Source: JAAFIP01 sp043766985 (lineage in GTDB: Bacteria; Pseudomonadota; Gammaproteobacteria; Burkholderiales; Burkholderiaceae_C). From it: a DNA stretch of 15,000 nt. Below are positions 8,845-15,000 of the stretch, in pieces. Position 1 is the first letter of the stretch, and each line of letters begins with the position of its first letter. The translations under genes were made by a program, and so were the position numbers. A model generated the notes under the pieces. The model saw nothing but the letters and a program-made list of their open reading frames with translations. It was not told where the DNA came from and did not search any database. The stretch is from assembly GCA_043766985.1 (NCBI GenBank), contig JAYUHM010000082.1, positions 1 to 15,000 of the forward strand, given 5' to 3'.

Positions 8845-9741
8845 ATGACAGAAAAAATTGGCCTGATTGGATTGGGCGCTATGGGTAACGGCATGGCGCA
8901 GTCGCTGCGCCGTGCAGGCCATGCGCCTATGGTGTTTGATGTGCGCACTGAGGTAGCGCAAGCCTTTGCACAGGGCGGCGGCACGGCTTGTGCCTCGCTG
9001 GCCGAGCTGGGCGCTGCGTGTGACGTGGTGGTCTCGGTCGTGGTGAATGCCGCGCAAACCGAAGCCGTGCTGTTTGGCGAAGGCGGCTGCGCTGCCAGCA
9101 TGCGGCGCGGCAGCGTGTTTGTGATGTGCTCTACGGTCGACCCTAACTGGTCGGTCACGCTGGAAGCTCGGCTGGAAAAGCTGGGCATTCTGTACATCGA
9201 CGCGCCCATCTCTGGCGGCGCGGCCAAGGCTGCCAGCGGACAAATGACGATGATGACGGCAGGTAAGCCTGAAGCCTATGCCAGGGCGGAGGCATTTTTA
9301 AACACCATGGCCGCCAAGGTATACAAGCTGGGCAGTAGTGCAGGCGCGGGCAGCAAGGTCAAAATCATCAACCAACTGCTGGCGGGCGTGCACATTGCCG
9401 CTGCGGCCGAGGCTATGGCATTGGGCTTAAGAGAAGGTGTAGACCCTGCCGCGCTGTACGAGGTGATTACCCACAGCGCCGGCAATAGCTGGATGTTTGA
9501 AAACCGCATGGCCCATGTGCTGGCCGCGGACTACACGCCGCTGTCTGCGGTAGATATTTTTGTCAAAGACCTGGGGCTGGTGCTGGACATGGCGCGCGCC
9601 AGCAAGTTCCCGTTGCCGCTGTCATCCACCGCGCACCAAATGTTCATGCAGGCATCGACCGCTGGGTTTGCCAAAGAGGACGACAGCGCGGTGATTAAAA
9701 TTTTCCCCGGTATCGAATTGCCCAAGAAGGTCGCGCCATGA
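8845..9741 (+). CDS. ltnD: L-threonate dehydrogenase
   Basis: LtnD belongs to the 3-hydroxyisobutyrate/2-hydroxy-3-oxopropionate dehydrogenase superfamily. It oxidises the C2 hydroxyl of L-threonate with NAD+ to 2-oxo-tetronate, the first step of L-threonate breakdown. The N-terminal Rossmann motif is GLIGLGAMGNGMA (6-18). The substrate loop is DAPISGG (119-125), and the catalytic lysine motif is K173-x-x-N176 in GSKVKIINQLL. At 298 residues the length is usual. GGAG sits about eight bases before the ATG at 8845. The stop overlaps the otnK start (ATGA, 9738-9741). Sequence alone could also fit a tartronate semialdehyde reductase; the otnK-otnC-otnI neighbours decide for LtnD. Confidence 0.9.
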   Translation: MTEKIGLIGLGAMGNGMAQSLRRAGHAPMVFDVRTEVAQAFAQGGGTACASLAELGAACDVVVSVVVNAAQTEAVLFGEGGCAASMRRGSVFVMCSTVDPNWSVTLEARLEKLGILYIDAPISGGAAKAASGQMTMMTAGKPEAYARAEAFLNTMAAKVYKLGSSAGAGSKVKIINQLLAGVHIAAAAEAMALGLREGVDPAALYEVITHSAGNSWMFENRMAHVLAADYTPLSAVDIFVKDLGLVLDMARASKFPLPLSSTAHQMFMQASTAGFAKEDDSAVIKIFPGIELPKKVAP

Positions 9742-11039
9742 CGATCATGCTTGGCTGCATTGCCGACGACTTTACCGGCGCAACCGATTTAGCTAACAAC
9801 CTGGTACGCGCAGGCATGCGGGTGGTGCAAACCAATGGCGTGCCCAGCGCACCATTGGCCGCCGATGCGGATGCGGTGGTCGTAGCACTTAAATCGCGCA
9901 CCATTGCGCCTGCCGAAGCCATTGCGCAGTCGTTGCAAGCCTTGCAGTGGCTAAACGACGCTGGAGCCAAGCAGATTTACTTTAAGTATTGCTCTACATT
10001 TGATAGCTGGTATGATGGCGACGGCACCGACAAGCGCGGCAATATTGGCCCCGTAACCGAAGCGTTGATGGATGCGCTGGGAACTGACTTTACGGTGGCG
10101 ACGCCCGCTTTCCCAGACAACGGACGTACGGTTTTCAAAGGGCATTTGTTTGTCGGCGAGGTGCTGCTGTCCGAGTCCAGCATGAAAAACCACCCTCTCA
10201 CGCCCATGCAAGATGCCAACCTGGTGCGGGTGCTGCAGGCGCAGTGCCGCCGCAAGGTGGGCTTGATTGACTACCGTGCCGTGGCGGCGGGCGCTGAGGC
10301 CGTGCGCGCACGGATGGCCCAGTTGCGTGCGCAAGGCGTGGGTATCGCGGTTGTCGATGCTGTGTCGAATGACGATTTGATGCGCTTGGGCCCTGCATTG
10401 GGTGGGTTGCCACTACTGACCGCAGGCTCGGGCGTGGCTATCGGGTTACCGCAAAACTTTGGCATCCAATCGACGCCGCAGTCTGCGCTTTTGCCCACAG
10501 CGCTGGGGCTACAAGCGGTCATCTCGGGTAGCTGCTCGCAGGCTACCAATGCCCAAGTAGCTGCATGGAAAGCAACAGGCAAACCCCATTTGGCGCTGGA
10601 TATGCCAGCGGTGTTGGGTGACGAAGCGCAGCGCCACAGCGCAGTGCAAGCGGTATTGGCATGGGCAAAACCGTTACTAGCCCAAGGCCCCGTCTTGGTG
10701 TATTCCACAGCCGACGCGCAGGACGTAGCAAGTGCACAAGCCGAGCTAGGCGCGCAGGCGACGGGCGAGCGCGTGGAGCAGGCCTTAAGTGCCATCGCCA
10801 AAGGCTTGGTAGCGCTAGGCGTACAGCAATTGGTGGTAGCCGGCGGCGAAACCTCGGGCGCGTGTGCACAGGCGCTGGGCGTGCAGCAAATGCAGATCGG
10901 TGGCCAGATTGACCCTGGCGTGCCCTGGTGCTATGGGCAAGCCACTGCTGTCGGCACCCCATTGCATCTGGCCCTGAAGTCCGGTAACTTTGGCGCCGAG
11001 GATTTTTTTACCAAAGCCTTCAAGCTTTTGGAGCGCTAG
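9738..11039 (+). CDS. otnK: 3-oxo-tetronate kinase
   Basis: OtnK, of the four-carbon acid sugar kinase family (DUF1537), phosphorylates 3-oxo-tetronate to its 4-phosphate with ATP. The N-terminal domain opens GCIADDFTGATDLANNL (6-22) and carries the substrate motif YFKYCSTFDS (81-90). The C-terminal nucleotide-binding domain ends with VVAGGETSGA. It has 433 residues, somewhat longer than usual (about 420). In relatives C-S-T-F-D-S leads within a few residues to G-N-I-G-P-V; here W-Y-D-G-D-G plus T-D-K-R lies between, an apparent insertion of about seven residues next to a dispersed repeat copy. It is translationally coupled to ltnD, with otnC starting four bases after its stop. Confidence 0.93.
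   Translation: MTIMLGCIADDFTGATDLANNLVRAGMRVVQTNGVPSAPLAADADAVVVALKSRTIAPAEAIAQSLQALQWLNDAGAKQIYFKYCSTFDSWYDGDGTDKRGNIGPVTEALMDALGTDFTVATPAFPDNGRTVFKGHLFVGEVLLSESSMKNHPLTPMQDANLVRVLQAQCRRKVGLIDYRAVAAGAEAVRARMAQLRAQGVGIAVVDAVSNDDLMRLGPALGGLPLLTAGSGVAIGLPQNFGIQSTPQSALLPTALGLQAVISGSCSQATNAQVAAWKATGKPHLALDMPAVLGDEAQRHSAVQAVLAWAKPLLAQGPVLVYSTADAQDVASAQAELGAQATGERVEQALSAIAKGLVALGVQQLVVAGGETSGACAQALGVQQMQIGGQIDPGVPWCYGQATAVGTPLHLALKSGNFGAEDFFTKAFKLLER
9991..10011. repeat. Copy E of the dispersed AT-rich element, inside otnK
   Basis: This 21-base stretch starts GCTCTACATTTGATAGCTG and matches copy G in the GntR gene (12707-12727) at 18 of 21 positions. In otnK it encodes the conserved C-S-T-F-D-S substrate motif. 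It ends directly at the unusual W-Y-D-G-D-G residues. It uses ACA, TTT and GAT where neighbouring sequence prefers GC-ending codons. Confidence 0.4.
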
Positions 11040-11043
11040 CCGC

Positions 11044-11721
11044 ATGACCTCCATGACTGAATCCCAAGCCCGCGAAGAAATTTGCAGAGTAGGCAAAAGC
11101 CTGTTTGACCGTGGCTATGTGCACGCCACCGCTGGCAACATCAGCGTGCGTTTGGACGACGGCTATTTGATCACGCCCACCGATGCCTGCCTGGGCTTTC
11201 TCGACCCTGCGCAACTAGCCAAACTCAGTTTTTCCCTGGACCACATCAGTGGCGCGGTTGCTAGTAAAACAATAGCTCTTCATGCCAGTATCTATTCGGC
11301 TAGCAGGCAGTTTGACACCCAAACTGCGTGCGTCATGCATACCCACAGCACGTATTGCGTGGCGCAAAGTTTGGCAATGAATGCACTGGAGGCTGAACTG
11401 CTGCCCGCCATCACGCCGTATTTTGTGATGAAGGTGGGCCATGTGCCGCATATTGCCTACCACCGTCCCGGCAACCCCGCTGCTGCGCAACTGGTGGCTG
11501 ACGCTATCCACCGTTATGGGCAGGCTGGCACCCCCATTCGCGCCGTCATGCTGGCGCGCTTGGGCCCTAACGTGTGGCACATCAGCCCGGCGGCCGCCAT
11601 GGCGGTGCTGGAAGAACTGGAAGAAACCGCCAAGCTGATGCATACCAGCACCCCCAAACCCACGCCGCTCACCGAGTCGCAGATCCAAGAACTGCGCACC
11701 ACATTTGGCGCGCGTTGGTAA
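11044..11721 (+). CDS. otnC: 3-oxo-tetronate 4-phosphate decarboxylase (class II aldolase family)
   Basis: OtnC decarboxylates 3-oxo-tetronate 4-phosphate to dihydroxyacetone phosphate and CO2. It belongs to the zinc-dependent class II aldolase/adducin family. The N terminus has HATAGNISVRL (27-37) and ITPTDACLG (43-51), and the metal pair is H99-T-H101 in VMHTHSTY. I start it at ATG 11044, four bases after otnK and preceded by GGAG; an upstream ATG at 10990 would overlap otnK. The product is 225 residues. Two positions look odd: the usual catalytic glutamate of S-K-E appears as threonine in ASKTIALH (73-80), and the third metal histidine of N-H-G-P reads R-L-G-P. These may be traits of the betaproteobacterial subfamily. 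Confidence 0.88.
   Translation: MTSMTESQAREEICRVGKSLFDRGYVHATAGNISVRLDDGYLITPTDACLGFLDPAQLAKLSFSLDHISGAVASKTIALHASIYSASRQFDTQTACVMHTHSTYCVAQSLAMNALEAELLPAITPYFVMKVGHVPHIAYHRPGNPAAAQLVADAIHRYGQAGTPIRAVMLARLGPNVWHISPAAAMAVLEELEETAKLMHTSTPKPTPLTESQIQELRTTFGARW
11258..11276 (+). repeat. Copy C of the dispersed AT-rich element, inside otnC
   Basis: TTGCTAGTAAAACAATAGC shares 15 of 19 bases with copy D (12167-12185), including GCTAGTAAA and AATAGC. In frame it encodes A-S-K-T-I-A, the same phase as A-S-K-L-I-A in copy D. It falls on a motif that seems conserved in OtnC proteins, yet every codon ends in A or T. Confidence 0.45.
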
Positions 11722-11757
11722 CGCCATAGACCAAGCTTTCACACTCTCAAAACTACT

Positions 11758-12591
11758 ATGCCAAAATTTGCCGCTAACCTGTCGATGATGTACGTCGAGC
11801 TGCCTTTCCTAGACCGCTTTGAAGCGGCCGCCAAAGATGGTTTCAAAGCCGTGGAGTATCTGTTCCCCTACGCCTACGATGGCAAAGAGCTGGCTGCCCG
11901 GCTGAAGGCCAACGGACTGCAACAAGTGCTGTTTAACTTGCCGCCCGGGGGCATAGACGCGGCGTCGATAGATGCCGCCTGGAACGCGGGCACGCGCGGC
12001 ATCGCCTGCATTCCCGGACGCGAGGCCGAGTTGTTGGCGGGCGCCGAGCTGGCACTGCGCTATGCCGATGCGCTGCAGTGCCCGCGTGTGCACATGATGG
12101 CGGGGCTGCTGCCAGCCGGAAAAGATCGAACCAATGTGCGCCAATCCTATGTAACTAATGCACAAGCAGCTAGTAAATTAATAGCAAATCAAAACTTGAA
12201 TTTGCTGCTTGAGCCGATTAACACCCGCGACATCCCCGGTTTCTTTTTAAACCGCCAAGACCACGCGCACGATTTGATTGCCGAGATTGCCCAACCCAAT
12301 GTGAAGGTGCAAATGGATTTGTACCACTGCCAAATTGTCGAGGGCGACGTGGCCATGAAAATCCGCCAATACCTGCCCACCGGCAACGTAGGCCACTTTC
12401 AAATTGCCGGTGTGCCCGAGCGGCAAGAGCCCGACGTGGGCGAGATGAACTACCCGTATTTGTTTGAGGTGATCGACAGCTTGGGCTACACAGGCTGGAT
12501 AGGCTGCGAATACAAACCGCGTTTAGGCGGTCAGCCGGGCGGCACGTCGGCAGGTTTGGGCTGGCTCAAACCCTATTTGGCTAGCGCTTAG
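11758..12591 (+). CDS. otnI: 2-oxo-tetronate isomerase (hydroxypyruvate isomerase family)
   Basis: OtnI interconverts 2-oxo- and 3-oxo-tetronate, linking LtnD to OtnK. It is a TIM-barrel protein of the xylose isomerase-like/hydroxypyruvate isomerase family. Likely metal and catalytic residues are E152 in LLLEPINTRDIPGFF, D187 in QMDLYHCQ, H213 in GHFQIAGVP and E251 in GCEYKP. The MMYVELPFLDRF start is typical. It has 277 residues against about 258-260 usually. The extra length seems to lie around 118-146, which contains repeat copy D, and 256-265 (a glycine-rich stretch before GLGW). It sits 36 bases after otnC. Its TAG overlaps the stop of the opposing GntR gene, leaving no room for a classical terminator. 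Confidence 0.9.
   Translation: MPKFAANLSMMYVELPFLDRFEAAAKDGFKAVEYLFPYAYDGKELAARLKANGLQQVLFNLPPGGIDAASIDAAWNAGTRGIACIPGREAELLAGAELALRYADALQCPRVHMMAGLLPAGKDRTNVRQSYVTNAQAASKLIANQNLNLLLEPINTRDIPGFFLNRQDHAHDLIAEIAQPNVKVQMDLYHCQIVEGDVAMKIRQYLPTGNVGHFQIAGVPERQEPDVGEMNYPYLFEVIDSLGYTGWIGCEYKPRLGGQPGGTSAGLGWLKPYLASA
12160..12211 (+). repeat. Copy D of the dispersed AT-rich element, inside otnI
   Basis: This is the best-preserved copy. It begins GCACAAGCAGCTAGTAAATT and is bounded by an 8-bp inverted repeat, CAAGCAGC (12163-12170) and GCTGCTTG (12204-12211). It encodes A-Q-A-A-S-K-L-I-A-N in a helix of OtnI, with TTA, ATA and AAT codons that differ from the rest of the gene. Confidence 0.5.
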
Positions 12592-13358
12592 CTCAGGCTG
12601 TTATGGTAGTGGTGCGTGTCCGTGCGGTAGTAGCCACGGCGCAGCTCCATGGGGGAGTCTTTGTAGGTAAAGGCAATTCGCTCTACACTCAGCAGGGGTG
12701 TGCCAAGCTCTACTTTTAATAGCTGCTCAAGCCCGTCAGTAGCGGGCACAGCGCGTATTTTCTCGTCAGCGCGCACCATGCGCACATTGAACTCGGTTTC
12801 AAACAGCGCATACATGGGGCCGTGGTAATCGCTCAGGCGTTCAGCGGTGAGGCCTTTGAAGGGCGTGGCGGGCAGCCACAGGTCTTCCACAATGGTCGGC
12901 ACACCGCCGTAGCTCAGCACACGGCGCGCTTGCAGCACGGCATCACCAGTTTTCAGGGCTAGTGCACGGGCTACGTCGGCAGCTGCGCGGGTGCGGCGGC
13001 AGTCGACGATATCGCGCTGGGCCGGGCCTTCGCTGCCAGGGGCACCGGTATCGGGCACCAGCTTTAAAAAACGAAACTGCACATGGTTTTCAGAATGCGT
13101 GGCGACAAAGGTGCCCTTGCCTTGTCGGCGCACCACCAGGTTGTCGGTCGCCAGCTCGTCAATGGCTTTGCGCACTGTGCCTTGGCTGACGCGGTAGCGG
13201 GCGGCCAGGTCTATCTCGGACGGAATGGTTTCGCCCGGCTTCCACTCACCCGACTGCAGGCTTTGCAGGATCAGGCCTTTGATTTGGCTGTACAAGGGGC
13301 TAAAAGCTGGCGTAGCACTTGCAAAATCGTCAGTAACGGTAGAGGGAACAGCAGCCAT
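12588..13358 (-). CDS. GntR family regulator with UTRA domain
   Basis: The 256-residue protein has an N-terminal GntR winged helix (about residues 20-88). This includes PLYSQIKGLIL, IPSEIDLAARYRVSQGTVRKA and VVRRQGKGTFV, the hallmark of the HutC/UTRA subgroup. A UTRA effector-binding domain follows (about 105-248) with LEQLLKVELGTPLLSVERI and a final YYRTDTHHYH. Divergent orientation to mdh and the CitE-like gene suggests it controls the TCA-related genes rather than the L-threonate cluster it converges on. A perfect palindrome in its own promoter (13415-13426) suggests autorepression. The effector is unknown. No clear Shine-Dalgarno precedes the ATG at 13358. Codons for E-Q-L-L-K-V coincide with repeat copy G. 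Confidence 0.93.
   Translation of the reverse strand: MAAVPSTVTDDFASATPAFSPLYSQIKGLILQSLQSGEWKPGETIPSEIDLAARYRVSQGTVRKAIDELATDNLVVRRQGKGTFVATHSENHVQFRFLKLVPDTGAPGSEGPAQRDIVDCRRTRAAADVARALALKTGDAVLQARRVLSYGGVPTIVEDLWLPATPFKGLTAERLSDYHGPMYALFETEFNVRMVRADEKIRAVPATDGLEQLLKVELGTPLLSVERIAFTYKDSPMELRRGYYRTDTHHYHNSLS
12707..12728. repeat. Copy G of the dispersed AT-rich element, inside the GntR gene
   Basis: It starts GCTCTACTTTTAATAGCTGC. It matches copy E in otnK at 18 of 21 positions and shares an exact 12-mer (TAATAGCTGCTC) with intergenic copy A. In the GntR protein it encodes E-Q-L-L-K-V-E in the UTRA domain, read from the opposite strand to copies A and E. Confidence 0.45.
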
Positions 13359-13408
13359 GGTTGGATGATAAAAATGGTACGTAAATTGTCTTGAAACAGA
13401 CTATTGCA

Positions 13409-13436
13409 ATCATATCTTATATAAGACATAAGACAA
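13409..13436 (-). promoter_or_regulatory. Promoter and operator of the GntR regulator
   Basis: On the minus strand TTGTCT (13431-13436) and TATGAT (13409-13414) are separated by 16 bases and form a good sigma-70 promoter. The spacer contains the perfect palindrome TCTTATATAAGA (13415-13426). On the + strand ATAAGAC is repeated head to tail (13421-13427 and 13428-13434). A repressor bound here would block this promoter and also lie just upstream of the mdh -35, so one site could serve both directions. Confidence 0.6.
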
Positions 13437-13437
13437 A

Positions 13438-13467
13438 TTGACCAAATGCCAGTTTCGAGGGTAAACT
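13438..13467 (+). promoter_or_regulatory. Likely mdh promoter
   Basis: TTGACC (13438-13443) and TAAACT (13462-13467) with an 18-base spacer match sigma-70 at five and four of six positions. Transcription would start near 13474, giving a leader of about 90 bases before the mdh ATG. The -35 lies four bases from the ATAAGAC repeats. Confidence 0.5.
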
Positions 13468-13562
13468 CTAAGGCTTTGCGGTCTGGCTAGCGCACTTTGC
13501 GCGCAGGCAAGCCGCCCTGATTTTCGTTACCTCACCCATCACTTTCATTTTGGAGTTTCCCT

Positions 13563-14548
<986 letters not shown>

Positions 14549-14553
14549 CCGCC

Positions 14554-15000
14554 TTGACCAGCCCCCGGGCGGCGCTGTTCGGCGCGCACGAAGCTGCGCC
14601 TGCGCTGCCCGTCTGCGATCACTATGCCGGCGTCGAGCCGCGCATGACGAAAAGCCTGCAGCTGCAAGCTGAGCTGGGTCCGGTCTTCGACGTGACGTTG
14701 GACAACGAGGACGGTGCACCGGTGGGCGCCGAAGTCGACCAGGCTCAGCGCATTGCCGCCCTGTTGGGCAGCCCGGACAACCGCCACGGCCGGGTGGGCG
14801 TGCGCCTGCTGAACGCGGCACACGCGCGCTTTGGCGACGTGGTGGCAACGGTCCTCGGCGCTGCCCGCAGGCCGGCCTACCTGATGCTGCCCAAGCCCGA
14901 AGGCCTGGCGGAGGTGCAGCGCGCCGTCGCGCTGGTCGACAGCCTGGGTGGCGACGACATCCCCTTGCACGTGTTGGTCGAGACCCACGGCGCGCTGTGC
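14554..15000 (+). CDS. HpcH/HpaI aldolase/citrate lyase (CitE-like) family protein, 5' part
   Basis: The frame is open from the TTG at 14554 to the right edge (149 codons) and has no ATG near its beginning. It reads M-T-S-P-R-A-A-L-F, then LPVCDHYAGVEPRMTKSLQL, GPVFDVTLDNEDGAPVG, NRHGRVGVRL, AYLMLPKPEGLAEV and VLVETHGAL. These match the CitE-like/HpcH-HpaI TIM-barrel family, with the acidic E-D-G-A metal-binding segment and the K-P strand. A TTG at 14545, overlapping the mdh stop, is an alternative start. In Comamonadaceae such a gene commonly lies between mdh and the succinate dehydrogenase genes; its reaction is not established. The stretch is about 71% GC by hand count, well above the rest of the window. 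Confidence 0.85.
   Translation, partial: MTSPRAALFGAHEAAPALPVCDHYAGVEPRMTKSLQLQAELGPVFDVTLDNEDGAPVGAEVDQAQRIAALLGSPDNRHGRVGVRLLNAAHARFGDVVATVLGAARRPAYLMLPKPEGLAEVQRAVALVDSLGGDDIPLHVLVETHGALC

Noticed and set aside
10527..10547. Perfect inverted repeat GGTAGC/GCTACC in otnK, resembling the dispersed element (TAGCTGCTCG)
   Set aside because: It encodes the conserved G-S-C-S-Q-A-T segment with ordinary codons, so it is probably a by-product of coding.
10990..11043. Upstream ATG extending otnC into otnK
   Set aside because: The added residues M-A-P-R-I-F-L-P-K overlap coding sequence of otnK and are not seen in the family; ATG 11044 has a Shine-Dalgarno and a four-base gap.
13481..13510. GGCTAGCGCACTTTGCGCGC as a terminator or repeat copy upstream of mdh
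   Set aside because: Pairing is short and not followed by a T-run, and similarity to the element is limited to a few bases.

Overview
The window looks like chromosomal DNA of a betaproteobacterium, most likely of the family Comamonadaceae (Rhodoferax-like). This rests on protein style, a GC content near 58-60% over most of the window, and the pairing of a GntR-UTRA regulator with malate dehydrogenase and a CitE-like protein at the right end. I could run no database search, so the placement is a judgement from recognised families.

Left block (1-7062, all minus strand). Reading leftward from 7062, a tandem glycine riboswitch precedes gcvT, gcvH and gcvP (glycine cleavage T, H and P proteins). 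A GNAT acetyltransferase follows, coupled to gcvP by an ATGA stop/start overlap, then a YitT-type membrane protein and slyX. After these come a NemR-like TetR regulator and the first 38 codons of an iron-containing alcohol dehydrogenase of YqhD type. The regulator has an operator-like 15-mer in its own promoter and a 12/15 copy in front of the dehydrogenase, which suggests one electrophile/aldehyde-responsive unit.

Middle block (7103-12591, plus strand). A SulP-family anion transporter with a STAS domain is followed by ltnD, otnK, otnC and otnI. Together these four enzymes form the complete L-threonate degradation route: oxidation, isomerisation, phosphorylation, then decarboxylation to dihydroxyacetone phosphate.

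Right block (12588-15000). A GntR-UTRA regulator on the minus strand runs head-on into otnI, with overlapping stop codons. It diverges from mdh and a CitE-like gene that runs off the edge. The shared intergenic region holds a perfect 12-bp palindrome lying in the spacer of the regulator's likely promoter. mdh is broken by the loss of one C near 13842. GC content also rises sharply from about 14220 within mdh and stays high through the CitE-like gene, which suggests recombination or a chimeric assembly.

The least expected signal is a family of short AT-rich sequences related to GCTAGTAAATTAATAGC. They occur at least seven times, six of them inside GC-rich genes, always without breaking the frame. 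Three copies in three unrelated genes are read in the same frame and encode near-identical peptides of the form A-S/T-K/Q-x-I-A. No CRISPR array, tRNA, rRNA or intact mobile element was seen, and no stretch over 300 bases lacks a gene.
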